Assembly (NCBI RefSeq): GCF_003597395.2
Contig: NC_133771.1
Coordinates: 133,386,187 to 133,450,186, forward strand
From: Chelonoidis abingdonii
Lineage: Eukaryota; Chordata; Testudines; Testudinidae
DNA length: 64,000 bases
Reading direction: 5' to 3'
Shown: positions 45,885 through 57,062 of the stretch, one piece after another
Numbering within the stretch: the first letter of the stretch is position 1
How the letters are laid out: each line of letters opens with the position of its first letter
Position numbers and translations under genes: made by a program
Notes under the pieces: generated by a model
What the model was told of the DNA's origin: nothing
The model's input: only the letters and a program-made list of their open reading frames with translations
Databases searched by the model: none

Positions 45885-46963
45885 ATGAGTACATAAACTC
45901 AACCATCTTACAGAAGTCCCCCATTGATAAGTAACAAAAGCAAAAACTATGGTGAAATATAAGCCAACAAAATATGTAAAATTTTCCTAGAGAAATACAC
46001 ACACAAGTAGGTCTCTGAAAGGGATTAGTTAGACACACAAACGTTGTTGTCTCTATCCCAGCTGCTCTAAGCGTGAACCTGTGCCAATTTTCTCACATGA
46101 GCAATTGCATTTATGTGATCCGGGCACGAGGAACTTGTCTCCTTTTTGCCTCTTCTACGACTGAACTTTTGGGAGATTTGCAAACACAAACTCAAACTTA
46201 TTCAAAGCCCATGGAATTTTATGCGCTTTGTTGAGCAGCCCTTCACCAGGCTCTGAAAGGTTAATGCAGTATTGTTTTCCCCCATGATAAAAGTAGGACC
46301 TTTGCTTGCTCAGTATGCAGTACAAACTAAGATAATGCATCAGACCACAAAGAAGGTATGCTGGCAACACTTTTCATCAAAAATAGTAGCTTCAGTAACC
46401 TTTACTTTCAGCCAGATCCTCTCTCAAACTAGTTGCTTTCAGTGAGTGCTTTGCCTGAGTAACTTGTAGGTAGTGACTGTAGGATTTGGCCCTCTGTATT
46501 TTCCTAATAAACTTTATACGAGAGTCTCTTAAATTAGAGAGGCCTTCAAAATGAGTCATTTCAAAATGTATTGTCATTTAAAAATCCCTGTATTTGATTT
46601 AATATAGTTACACAACAGTGAACCCATCAGTTCTGCAAATTTCAGTATGAAACTCTCCAGATTTTCCAAAACCCTGCAGCTTTTGCAGACACCTCCACCC
46701 TCACCCCACCCCAGCAAGGTGTAGCAAGGTTTTTATGGACCATAGCTGTAGCCCAAATTTTTACCTTGAAATCATACCGGCAACTAAATTATCGCCAGAA
46801 TCTCCTAAAGTGGGCATGATTATACATATAGTGGTCTTCATTACCTATGACAGTTTGCAAGGAACTAACAACACAATATAAAGTATTCTAGTGATGTTAT
46901 AGTTAATTGCAACTAGTAAATGTTAGCCTGAAAATATAAATGTCTGAGGCTGAACATCCCTAC
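45885..46963. other. No gene recognised
   Basis: A/T-rich flank of the candidate exon at 46964-47021. 46430-46495 holds a small foldback ('tttgcctgagtaacttg'/'gaggatttggccc'-type). Otherwise stop-rich. If the exon is real, this is downstream intron. Confidence 0.4.
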
Positions 46964-47021
46964 CTGGTGGATCAATGTAGTTGTAGATCTGCTTGCTGTT
47001 CTGCAGTGCCTCCAGTATCCC
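46964..47021 (-). CDS. Best candidate internal exon, 58 nt, unknown gene
   Basis: Minus strand. The acceptor is very strong: TTTCATCTGTCTTATTGTTTAG directly before the segment, with a branch-like CTAAC about 30 nt upstream. The donor CCACCAG|gtaggg is close to consensus. In phase 0 the frame reads LEALQNSKQIYNYIDPP, balanced and protein-like, and it ends with one base over. A second frame is also open but reads as an unlikely composition (WRHCRTASRSTTT). I cannot assign the protein, though the QIYNYIDPP end recalls intracellular parts of receptors only in a loose way. It is the clearest exon-like signal in the window. Confidence 0.42.
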
Positions 47022-48055
47022 CTAAACAATAAGACAGATGAAACCCTGTTAGAGATTCTCACATCCTGTCCCATCCAGGCAGTTTAGCTGCATTAGTGGT
47101 CTTCCATGTCACAAGGGCAGGTGCATGTAGGATTTACTCCACAGCACAAATACATGTTTTAGCTGACTGATTCAAACCCATAAATCAGCGCAGACTTGCT
47201 CAAAACCAAGCCCAATTTCAAATCAGACAATTTCTTTATGAACCTAGTCTTAATTTGACATTGTAATAACATTGCAAACCACTATTTTGTACTTTTGCAA
47301 ACCATGTACAAAGCAGGTACCCTTTTTATCTGGTTATATTTTATAACAACTTTCACTCCTTTTACCTAGATGTGAATGACTACAGTAGGGGCAAGGCAGA
47401 GGGGAATCAGGCCCTATGTTTTTCGTTTGTTTTTAAAAAAAAAAAAATCACAACCAAGCATTCTGCTACATGTAGCAGGAATCTAGAGAGAACCATTTGC
47501 GGTTGAACAGAAAGGCTATGGAGCATTCCTGTACTCAGGCAGCTGCAATTAGGCACACCTGAAGAACATGTTCCACCTGGAGAAGGGGAGTTTAAAAAGG
47601 GTGAAACTTGCCGCAGCAGGAAGGAGTGTGCCTAGGAGGAGAGAGTGCTAGTGAGTTCCGGTAGCAAAAGCAGCCCAGCTTGAGGCAGAGGTTAGCCATT
47701 CCCTCCTTCACCCTTTGTGTGTGGACAGATTAACTCCACAAGCCTTATATGGGAGAGGGGCCCTGAAGGCTGTCCCAGCCAGTGACCAATGGTGAGACCT
47801 GGGGAGCTCTACCAGGGACTAGACAGAAGATTCAGAAAGGATCCTGGGAGTGAGCTGAACTCCCACCAGGAATAGAGAGATTGCCCAGGAGTTGTGACTT
47901 CCAGTGGGGACCCAGGGCAAAAGACTCAGAGACTATGGCCAAGCCCAGGCTGAGGGTCGGCCAACTATGCATTAGCACACACACACACACATGGTGCACA
48001 GGCAGACTCATACACAAGTTAGTAATTTTTTTTTTCAAATGTCAAAACAAGTTCA
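47022..48055. other. No gene recognised; microsatellite; possible LTR remnant
   Basis: 47470-47960 contains a run ('ggagtttaaaaagg', 'gggagtgagctgaactcccaccagg') that recalls turtle LTR regions but has no clear TG...CA ends. (AC)n lies at 47975-47991. Otherwise A/T-rich. Confidence 0.35.
47975..47991. repeat. (AC)n microsatellite
   Basis: ACACACACACACACAC. Confidence 0.85.
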
Positions 48056-48145
48056 GGGGCCACATCTTCAACTGGGGTGTATCAGCATAGTTTCATTAAA
48101 GTGAATGGAGTTATTCCAATTTACACCTGCTGAGGATCAGACTTC
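48056..48145. repeat. Foldback repeat ('tccatttacacctgctga' family)
   Basis: 'tcaactggggtgtatcagcatag...attccaatttacacctgctgagg' forms two complementary arms around 'aaagtgaatggagttat'. Sister of copies at 33100, 45316 and 54886. Confidence 0.5.
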
Positions 48146-48349
48146 TAGTTTGATTTGTTTGGAGCGAATGTCTGAGTTCATTTTTTAAAACCTTATTTTG
48201 CTTAATTCATCTATTCCTATATTTAACAAACTAAATGCATCTGCAGTAGGTGATGTTTTTAACAATTCTGTGATAGAAATTTATTCTGCATAATCTGCAA
48301 ATTGTATGTGTTACTCCATGCAGATACAGCAAGCTTATAAATAATTCCT

Positions 48350-48787
48350 AATTGGGTACCATCCACCAGCGTGGAGTCACTGACCCTTCACCTGCCCTCA
48401 GCCGGGTGGGGAGCATAAGAGGCGGAGACAAAGGCTGGGGGCTGCTCTCAGCCCCCCAGGCAGGTAGACGGTCTGCCGGAGCTCCCCGGGCTCCTCTCTG
48501 CAACTGGGCTTCATGCTGGCCTGTCCACTTTTCACCAGAGCAGACCAGGCCCATCCACTTTCAAAAAGTGGGAGGGCCCTAGTCCCCATCTCCCCCACCC
48601 CAGTTCTGGCGCCGCTGCCCAGAAAGACACACTGGGCCATGATATGTTCTACACATTTAGAACAGGTACAGCCACTGGGCACTATAGGACTATCCTGCTG
48701 GACTGTAGAAAGGTGCAGTGCCATGGACTTGCCCTTGTCCTGTCCCGGCACCCAGCATCCAGGCCTCATCTGCACTAGCCCCATCCT
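48350..48787. other. G/C-rich stretch, no gene recognised
   Basis: Several overlapping open frames exist on both strands (up to 128 codons), as expected from composition. No domain, motif or splice pair. Confidence 0.35.
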
Positions 48788-48965
48788 ACCTTATTATTAT
48801 TTATTTGTAATGCATAGAGTCTGCAGTCAGGATCAGAGCTCCACTGTACTAGGGCCTTGGCAGAAGTGAAATACAAAGACTGCATCCTGCTCCGAAAAGC
48901 TTGAAATATTGGTTTATGACATGAGGAAACAGGCAGATGAAACAAATGAGGGCTTTGAGGGAAAA
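48788..48965 (-). repeat. L3/MIR-type repeat, minus strand
   Basis: 'ttattattatttatttgtaatgcatagagtctgc' followed by 'gagctccactgtactagggccttggcagaagtg' and 'ctgctccgaaaagcttgaaat' is the complement of the L3-type 3' end order with its A/T tail. Confidence 0.6.
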
Positions 48966-50525
48966 GGGGCAAAGCAGTGTAAGGATCCAGTTTTGCACAG
49001 CAAACACTAGTAATGGCTTCCCACCTGCCCTTTTGTAAACATCATGGCAGAGGCAAGTCCTACACAGGAATCTGAAGAAAGCTAAGGTAGTGGCTTAATG
49101 GGCCTTTTTTCAGGGAGCTTGTCCCATCCTGCTTGCTCTTCCTGGCACCTGCAGCCAAATGGTAGCTGCCCACAAGTCAGATGCATTAGGGTGGGAGAAG
49201 ACTACTCCTTTCGTCTTTCTGCAAACATCAGGAATTTAGAACATGGAAACTTTACTCCATTGTCTGACTATACCAAAGAACCAGTCCCATACCAAAAAAA
49301 AAAAGGAAAAGAAAAAGAATAGATCAACTTTCAGTAAATTGTCTTACAAAGGGAAGAAAATGAATCACTTAAAGGAGTCTAAGATCCACAAATTCCCTTG
49401 GGTTCTGATCCAAAGCCCAGTGACGTTGGTAGGAGTCTTTACACTGACATCTGAGGGGTCTGAATCAATCCAATGCTGAACAAAATAGCTCAGCATTGCA
49501 AGGGACATTCACAAAATAATAAGTGTCTCAGGGGTAGGAAGTTTTCTTTTTAATGTCAAGCATCTCTTGGAGAAGTAGCTTGAATATTTCAAGAAATGAT
49601 CTGTAAAAGTTCTCTAATAGAGAAAGTCACAAAACAAATTATTGTATTCTTAAGAATTTTCCTTAGTTTCTGGGGAAGAAGCTAAATGAAAATTCCTCAT
49701 TCAAACACCACTGACCATTTGGAAAGTTCAGATCTGGACCAGAATGTAGTAACTCATGCTCATCTCTAACATTTTCTACTCCTCTTCTCTGGGAAACTTT
49801 ATCCCAAATTTATGACTCATTTTGTGGATACAAGGAAGTATTTTTGCTGCATGTCTCACCCACATTGTTGAAAAAATACATAGTGGTGTCATGCACGTTC
49901 TGCATTTTAGGTCCTAGATCAATTACAATAGTGTACATCAGCTATAGTTTCTGTTCCACTTGACAAAGAGTACTGTGTTATTCAAATTAGATATCATTGG
50001 CATAGATTACCAAACTTAATCTCATTGCTGCTTTGTTTAGTGAATCAGAGATTTATTAAGGTGTGCTACTTCAACATTAGATACCACTGAGATCTGTTTT
50101 AATAAGCTGCTTAAGGATCCACCTGCCTCAGGCTTCAGCTGAGATCCTGTGGATATGGGTACTTTCCCGGGTGAAGGTCTGTTAGTAGCAGGTAGCACTC
50201 TGTCCACAACTGCCTGTCCTGGGCAACCATTAGAGGAAGGAAAAAAAAAAAAGAAAGAAAGAAAAGATCGCAGTGACACCTCATCTGATCTCTTTGTACA
50301 AACATATTTCTTATCTTGGTGCACAGTACCCCTTCTAAAACGTAAATGCTTGAAAACCACCATCTCAAAAATCATTGATCCCATTGCCCTTGGGGTAAAG
50401 AAAACAAAGTGACAAACTAGGAGCCCATCAGAATCACTTCGTAAATGACGACAGGGAAGAAGGGAGAATCACTATTAAATCAAGAGTGCTCTCTTGCCCT
50501 CTAAAAGACTACCTCCTACTAACAA
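48966..50525. other. No gene recognised
   Basis: A/T-rich; poly-A and poly-G/A runs near 49300 and 50230. A plus-strand open frame at 50149-50412 (87 codons) includes a K/E-rich low-complexity part and no domain. Confidence 0.4.
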
Positions 50526-50529
50526 TTGA

Positions 50530-50831
50530 AATCTAATCTGCAACACAACCCCCAAGCTGTATAGAAGGTATTTTAAAATGCCCCCCCAACAGAATAAGCA
50601 GAGGATAAAAACCTCACAAAGGGGGGAAATTGTGAAGGCCTCCACCAGCGCTAAAAAAAGGAGCATCACTGATGAGCTGCATAAACTCATTAGGAAGAAA
50701 GATTGATCCATCACAGACAACCGCTACATGTATAAAGCAAAACAAAAAAACATCATGGAGGAACAGCTCTTGGAGAGCATCCTGTTTGATGGGTTAGTGA
50801 ATCTATTGAAGCACAGAGAGGCGGACATGTA
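50530..50831 (+). pseudogene. Decayed protein-like open frame, source unknown
   Basis: From about 50530 one plus-strand frame stays open for roughly 58 codons, has a TGA stop at about 50705, then continues for about 41 codons to a stop at 50832. It is rich in Lys and Leu, with segments such as ITDELHKLIRKKD and EEQLLESILFDG that look amphipathic and coiled-coil-like. It lies outside any repeat I recognise. It may be a processed pseudogene, a mobile-element ORF or chance. No identity is proposed, and I deliberately give only short segments. Confidence 0.28.
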
Positions 50832-50832
50832 A

Positions 50833-51780
50833 CATTGCAGTCCTATGCACACAAAATCTTTAATCTACAAAGTAATGGTCCCAGCTCAGAAGCTGTCATC
50901 ATCCTAATAGAAATGTTCTAAAATATGACCTGTGCAAAATTTTTATGCCCCTCCAGAGGATCAATATGCTGTGCAATAGACAACTGAGCTTTATCCAGGC
51001 ACCCTTGAAAAACACACATGATAAATCAAGAAAATGCTTTTCCCTCTGCAGCCTCCTCATTTCCTGCATTCTCAAACCCTTTCCCTGGCAGGATTAAATA
51101 GCAGCTCTACATTCATTTGGGTCTGACAGAGTTTTCCTTGTCCCCGCAGGCACAGCCATGCATGCAGGTGAGAGAGCTTGTAAAGAAGCCAGCCACTCAA
51201 AGTCTCTGGCCTCTGTAGTTTGGCATTAGGGAAAACTAAACTCTTCTTCTCCCCCACCATTGTTGTCTCATTAACGGCACTGTTGCAGGTTTCCACACCA
51301 ATGTGCCTCAGTTCTGTTCTGAAGGATCTACCTTTAACAGTGAGGCTAAATCCCCATGTCCATTCCATCCTTGGCGTCTTTGCTGAGACGTCCAATAAGG
51401 ACACTTTCCCACCGGGACTCCTATCTGAGCCCACCAATTTATTGCATATCATCTCCCTATTAGCTATCAAACAACATTTCTGGTCACTACTGAACTGGAC
51501 TGGATTCAAATGGATGGTGGTGGGATGGGGCGGGTATGGCCTTCATAGAAGATGCCCTCGTAATCCTGGGCTGTTGTAATTGGTGTAAATTAGAGCAATC
51601 TGAAGATCTGGAAGACAAATCAACTACTGCCAGTTCCAGAACTGGAGGAACACAAAGGTGGCCCCACTTTTGCCACCCCCCTCAGACCCTGAAAAATTGT
51701 ACTTGCATTCTACTGTGCATGTGAGGGCTTGAGCTTTCCTGTTCTATTGCTTTTTTGAGTGCTAGTCTGTTACAAGAGTG
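50833..51780. other. No gene recognised
   Basis: Open frames on both strands at 51072-51579 (119-145 codons) overlap each other and lack domains. A short 18-nt segment at 51150-51167 lies between splice-like sites (ccccgcag and CAG|gtgaga) but is too short to assess. Confidence 0.38.
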
Positions 51781-51957
51781 AGGGCTTGTCTACACTGGCA
51801 ATTTACAGTGCTGCAACTTTCTGGCTCAGGGGGTGTGAAAAAACACCTCCCTGAGCTCAGCAAGTTTCAGCACTGTAAAGCGCTAGTATAGACAGTGCAC
51901 CAACACAGGTAGCTACTCCCCTCATGGAGGTGGGTTTTTTTAGAGCATTGTGCCTGG
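51781..51957. mobile_element. TIR-type DNA transposon fragment
   Basis: 'agggcttgtctacactggcaatttacagtgctgcaactttctggctcagggggtgtgaaaaaacacc' and 'gctagtatagacagtgcaccaaca' follow the order of a turtle foldback element as I recall it. Left end present, right end missing. Confidence 0.55.
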
Positions 51958-52204
51958 GGATGTGTTGAGGGGAACAGGACCATAAGAAGTGCTTTGACTT
52001 GAGTTTAGAAGGCAAAAATCCAAAATGCGGTGGTCTGAAGATTTGAATATTGGAAGTCCAAACATGACAGAGTTTTAGCAGTTCCCCTGTCCAGCTTACA
52101 TTTTCTATATTAAATGTTGGTTGTTTCCTACAAAATAAAAAACAGGTGGAAGTAACAGGTTGCTGTAAATTGTGCACACATTGGATGGGAAAAGAGAAGC
52201 AAAG

Positions 52205-52465
52205 CAATAATGGAAGGGTGGCCTTGTGGTTAAAGCACTGGACTGGGACTCTTGAGATCTGGATTCAGTTCTCAGCTGTATCACAGACTTCCATTGTGAC
52301 CTTATGCAAGTCACTTAATCTCTCTGTATCTCGGTTCTGCATTTATAGAGCAACAGTAATAATGTTTCCTTTCTCCTGTTTGGTTTGTGTTCTTTGTTTA
52401 AATTGTAAGCTCTTCAGGATAGGGACTCTATCATATTCTGTCTGTACAGTGATTAGCAAAAACAA
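52205..52465 (+). repeat. MIR-like CORE-SINE, plus strand
   Basis: 'ggccttgtggttaaagcactggactgggactcttgagatctggattcagttctc' fits the tRNA-like head, and 'tgtgaccttatgcaagtcacttaatctctctgtatctcggttct' is the MIR core in the usual order, with an L3-like 'taagctcttcaggatagggactct' tail. Ancient and non-coding. Confidence 0.75.
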
Positions 52466-52724
52466 ACAGTCAAGGATTGCCCTATAAGGTATTTTACGAG
52501 CATAAATAATGTAATCATTATAATCTATATTAATTACTTACTTGGACATTGCATGTATACCAGCCAGCCAGAGTTGACTGGCAGTAGCAGTATAGAAACT
52601 ATTTTAATTTCACTTCAAAACAATTTTTCATTAAAACAAGATTTAGTAATATTTCGTACCTTTTTGGGTAAAAATTTTTTTTGCCAATTCCCATGAAGTT
52701 TCAAGAACTTGGTATAATGTTCAC

Positions 52725-52900
52725 AGAGTCAAAGACCCAAAGAGATCAGCTAATTTGACTTCCTATATAACACAAGCCATGTATATTCCCCCAAGTAATT
52801 CCTTTTGAACTAGAATGTATCTTTTAAAAAAATCCAATCCACCGTGACCTTGGTAAATTGTGCCAATGGTTAATTACCCTCAATTTTGTTAATTGCAGTT
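52725..52900 (-). mobile_element. CR1-like LINE 3' region, minus strand, old
   Basis: 'atcagctaatttgacttcctatataacacaagcc', 'gaactagaatgtatctttt' and 'gtaaattgtgccaatggttaattaccctca' match, in order, the complement of an older CR1 3' region. Heavily diverged. Confidence 0.5.
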
Positions 52901-53269
52901 ATTTTCATAAACATTTGCAAACATTTTACAAAAAAGTTTCTTCTCTGCACTTTCGGGGAAACTTTAAAAGTTACTTTAAATTGAAGCTTCACTATCTTTC
53001 ACTTGTGGTAGGCAAAAGAGAGCTTTAAAAATATCACTTTGTGCAAATAAAACTCAATTGCACCAAAGTTCATGGAAAGCTTGACATTTGAGAAAATACC
53101 TACAGTGAAAAAGTGTGTTATTCATCCCACTCGAGCACAGATCCATCAATTAGTACAAATTCATTATGGGCTACTAAGGTGCTTGTTACTACACAAGGAA
53201 ACACATCCCAAGTGATTGAGCTCCTTGAGTATATCTACTTAGTTTAACAGAGAAGACTTGATTACAGTT

Positions 53270-53610
53270 TTAGAACCTACATGGGAAGCAGAAGGCTCTT
53301 CAATCTAGCAGATAAAGGTAAAATATGATACAATGGCTGGAAGTTGAAGTTAGATAAATTCAGATTGGAAATAAGGCTTTCTCCCCCCCGCCCTTAAAAA
53401 AAAAACAGTGAAGATAATTAACCATTAGAACCATTTGCTAGGGGTCCTTGGTGGATTCTCCATCACTGACAATTTTTAAAATCAAGATTGAAAGTTTTTC
53501 TAAAAGTTCTGCTCTAGAAATTAATTTGGGGAAGTCGTTTAGCCTGTGTTATAGAGGAGGTCAGGCTAGATAATCACAATAGTCCTTTCTGGCCTCGGAA
53601 TCAATAAGTC
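53270..53610 (+). mobile_element. CR1 LINE 3' region, plus strand
   Basis: 'ggctggaagttgaagttagataaattcagattggaaataagg', 'accattagaaccatttgctaggggtccttggtggattctcc', 'aaaagttctgctctag' and 'ggaggtcaggctagataatcacaatagtccttt' are the C-terminal and 3' stretch of CR1 in order. The homopolymer C/A at 53385-53406 is a local insertion. Confidence 0.75.
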
Positions 53611-54885
53611 ACATAAAGGGAGCAGGAGACAGAGGTGGTGTTCAGTCTGAGATTGGCCTAAGAGAAAAGTGGGCACGAGGGGATACAATAAGAAACATTT
53701 GTCATGGAAGAAGATGCAGTTTTGGACACAGCCGTGAAGAAAAGAACAAGAAACCCAAGCTCGATACAGTAGGGAAGGGAAGCCAGTGAAGAGATTGAAA
53801 GGGAGTATCATGTTCAGAACAGCTACTTTGCTGAAGGGGAACAATTTGGGTCTAAGGAGGTTGCACATCAGAGTACCAAAAAAAATCAAGATATGCCAAA
53901 AGTTAACATTTTGGCTTGGCTGAGTTCAAATTTTATTTTTTCATAATGTTGACAGATTATATAAGTTTATTTTAAAGCTTTTTTTTATATTTTAACACAT
54001 TTGTAGTGACACGAAATTATGGGTTTTCAGCATTTTTATTATCATAAATTTAATTTTTCCACAGTTGTGGGAAATTTTTTGAAGGGGCAGACAGTAGTGG
54101 GTCAGATAATTTAATGACAGTAGATACAGATTCAGAAAGCTAAAGCTTTATAACCATTTAAACACAAATTATCAACATATGTCAAAATATAAATAGTAAA
54201 TATCCTTAAACTCTGATATGTTCTCAAGCAACATTCTTCTATCTGTAAATTTCAAACATCATCAATGAAAATTTAATTTTGGTCGGTTTGCGTGTGTACA
54301 GTGAAATTTTCATTTACAGACATTTACCACTAAAAAATCTAATCCTAACTGGAAAATAGCACAGGTTTGTGTAGATAGAACTAGAAGAAACTGAGTTGGT
54401 CAAAGACTTGTGCTGGAACTTACAGCTAACAAGTTAATCACATTTCCAAGATATATCAAGGACATACTCTAGGCCAGAACAAGTTTTATGGAATAAATAT
54501 AAATATGGCCCATTGTTGAATGCAGAAGTTTATATACAAAAGAGATTGTGACTTTCACCACTTTCAATCCCATTTGTTAAGCCATGATCTCATTTAATTA
54601 GCATAATGGAAAAAGGGCTGAGCTAACATTACAATTATTTTGGACTTAAAATTACTTCTTTCCTAATATTGTTAGCACATAAAATGCTTTCTGTCCTAGT
54701 GCAAAGCTCATTATTTAAGGAACTAGGCCAAACTCCACTCAGTTACATTGGTGCAAGCCCATTATATTCTTATGTTTTCAGCAGCCACAAGGTAGTCATT
54801 CCAGATGAGGATTTTCTTGCACTCCGATGTGCCAAGAATCCTTTGAGAATTTATGAAAAATATTAAATATCATAGGCCAAATTCT
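53611..54885. other. No gene recognised
   Basis: 53611-53890 (minus frame of 107 codons) is purine-rich and may be more of an older repeat. The rest is A/T-rich. A small foldback ('gccaaactccactcagttaca') lies at 54728-54770. Confidence 0.4.
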
Positions 54886-54945
54886 CTCAGTTACACTGGT
54901 ATAACCCCATTGAATTCACTGCTGGCATAAGGCACATTTTTCATA
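54886..54945. repeat. Foldback repeat fragment
   Basis: 'ggccaaattctctcagttacactggtataaccccattgaattcac' matches the 'tccattgacttcaatgg' family also seen at 33100, 45316 and 48056. Confidence 0.48.
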
Positions 54946-55659
54946 CATTTTCAAATGATTCTGTCAAGAGCAAGATACAAATGAATCCTCACTGGGGGGA
55001 TAGCTCCTGGCCGCTGAAAACACGTTTATTTCCTTATCTTACAAGCTCTGACATATTACAAATGCCACACACAATAGCAGAGCTTTGAGAGTTGCTGCTG
55101 ACATCAGGGGGTTGGAATGTGTCTGCCACAGATGTGCAGTGAAGAATTATAATTAGATTCTTGAAACCAGATGAGGTGTGAGAAACTACCACACTTCTAA
55201 TGGGGCCAGTTCTGTCTTTGTTAAATATACTGTTTATGTTAAAGATGTTTTACGATCATTTAAAGTCAAACCAGAGTGTGAATTCACCTGACATGAGAAA
55301 CCACAGCTGGGAAAAGACTTCTTTCTCAGCAATTTTTCCCCAATAAGTGCATGCTGGGATTTTAACTACATTAGCTTATTTGTCTTAGTTCAATTTCTTT
55401 CTTCCTCCCTCCCTCTCTCTCTCTCAAACACCAAAAAAACCCACCTTTATTTTATCAAGAACAAAGGTAATGACCTAAATATGGAAAGAAAATAAATCTA
55501 TACAGAAAAGCCCCAAAACACCTTTCCTGTCTGTAAGAGAGGTGAATAAGACTCACTTCTATTTAAAAAAAATACAAAATGTTACAACACCCATCATATG
55601 TTGATCACAAAACATATTAATCAAATCAATGCAATACTCCAGTGATATAGATATGCTTT

Positions 55660-55805
55660 ACCCACATTCTGCAGAGTGGGAAACTGAAATAAAGCAGGTT
55701 TATATGACTTGTTGAAGGTCACAAAGCAAGTTAATAGTAGAGCCAGGTACAGCATTCAAGGCTCCTGAATCCTAGTTCTGTAACCAACCATCTAGACTTC
55801 ACTGA
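55660..55805 (-). repeat. MIR-like CORE-SINE, minus strand
   Basis: 'agtgggaaactgaaataaagc...gacttgttgaaggtcacaaagcaagttaatagtagagccaggtacagcattcaaggctcctgaatcc' is the complement of the MIR core layout ('ccaggctctgcc...gcaagtcac'). Confidence 0.7.
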
Positions 55806-56214
55806 CACATTATCAGGGCTCTTCCTGAGTGACATCCCCCATTTGGTCCCATTACCCTGCAACAGTATGTATTACTGAAAAGTATTCACTTTTCCCTTGA
55901 ACACTGGAAGTCAAATTTTCCAATACTGTCAAGTCCTTTAGTTACTTGATACAAAACTCAGTTGTAGGATTGATTTCTAGAAAATAGCAATTGTATATCA
56001 TTTAGACTCTTTGGCCCCTACTCCTCTGAACAGGATATTTCTTGCAGGAAAGCCCCACTGCAGTAATTACTGTAAGGTAATTAATTATGTCCATAAAGTT
56101 AGAGACTCAAGTATTCAGATGTGTGTCCACAATTTATTTTTTAAATCTTCCAATAGGGAGGCTAAGCCTCTGACCTTTGGAAAAATATTACTTAATGTCT
56201 GAACCAGATTATGG

Positions 56215-56392
56215 GGTAAGGATGGCCACTGTAAAGGACAGGGTACCAGCCTGGGAATCAAGAGAGCTGGGATGAAATCCTGTCCTCACTGAGGCCAATT
56301 GTAAATTTGCCATTGATTTAAATGAAGCCAGGATTTCACTTCTGGGTTTTATTCCTGGCATTGCCTCTGGCAATGATCTTTGGCATCTTTAA
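56215..56392 (+). repeat. MIR-like SINE, plus strand
   Basis: 'aaggacagggtaccagcctgggaatcaagagagctgggatgaaatcctgtcc' carries a tRNA-like head and B-box-like word, then 'cctggcattgcctctggcaatgatctttgg' near the core. Diverged. Confidence 0.45.
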
Positions 56393-56400
56393 CGTCTTTG

Positions 56401-56734
56401 GAGTCCGGGTAGCACCTTAAAGACTAACAAATTTATTTGGGCATAAGCTTTTGTGGGTAAAAAACCCACTTCTTCAGATGCATGGAGTGAAAATTACAGA
56501 TGCAGGAATTATTATACTGACACATGAAGGGAAGGGAATTACCTCACAAGTAGAGAACCAGTGTTGACAGGGCCAATTCAATCAGACTGGATGTGATCCA
56601 CTCCCAATAGTTGATGAGGAGGTGTCAATACCAAGAGAGAGAAAGTTGCTTTTGTAGTGAGCCAGCCACTCCCAGTCCCTATTCAAGGCGAAATTAATGG
56701 TGTTAAATTTGCAAATGAATTTTAGTTCTGCAGG
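56401..56734 (+). repeat. Dispersed vertebrate repeat, copy 1 of a head-to-tail pair
   Basis: Starts 'gtagcaccttaaagactaacaaatttatttgggcataag' and later 'ttgcttttgtagtgagccagccactcc'. Matching 'gcataag' words in the two copies lie 380 bp apart. Recalled as a repeat frequent in reptile genomes; class not certain. Confidence 0.6.
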
Positions 56735-57062
56735 TTTCATAGTAGTAGCTGTGTTAGTCTGTATCAGCAAAAACAACGAGGAGTCCTTGGGGCACCTTAG
56801 TGACTAACAAGTTTATTTGGGCATAAGTTTTTGTGGGCTTAAACCCACTTCATCAGATCCATGGAAAGACAGGAGTTGCCTTACCAAATGTGTGTGTGTG
56901 TGGGGGGGGGGTCAGTGCTAATGAGAAATTCAATTAAAGTGGAAATAGGCTATTCTCAACAGCAGAATACCAAGGGAGGAAAAATCACTTTTGTAGTGAT
57001 AGTGAGGGTGGCCCATTTCAAACAGCTGACAAGTTTTTTCCTCCCTTGGTATTCTACGTTTT
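56735..57062 (+). repeat. Dispersed vertebrate repeat, copy 2, with perfect 21-bp hairpin
   Basis: Contains the upstream 'gtagctgtgttagtctgtatcagc' head missing from copy 1, then 'ggcaccttagtgactaacaagtttatttgggcataag' and 'cacttttgtagtgatagtgagggtgg'. AGAATACCAAGGGAGGAAAAA at 56964-56984 is perfectly complementary to 57035-57055, giving a 21-bp stem and 50-nt loop. A GT/G run lies at 56889-56911. Confidence 0.6.
56889..56911. repeat. (TG)n-G10 simple repeat
   Basis: TGTGTGTGTGTGTG runs into ten G bases. A similar run is at 59967-59989. Confidence 0.85.

Noticed and set aside
47470..47990. LTR-like sequence
   Set aside because: Some resemblance to turtle LTRs, but no TG...CA ends, poly(A) signal or duplication could be placed.
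48398..48784. Minus-strand frame of 128 codons
   Set aside because: G/C-rich block with frames open on both strands; no domain.
51150..51167. 18-nt segment between ccccgcag and CAG|gtgaga
   Set aside because: Too short to show coding content; such pairs occur often by chance.
51072..51509. Minus-strand frame of 145 codons
   Set aside because: It overlaps an equally long plus-strand frame and shows no recognisable domain or start context.
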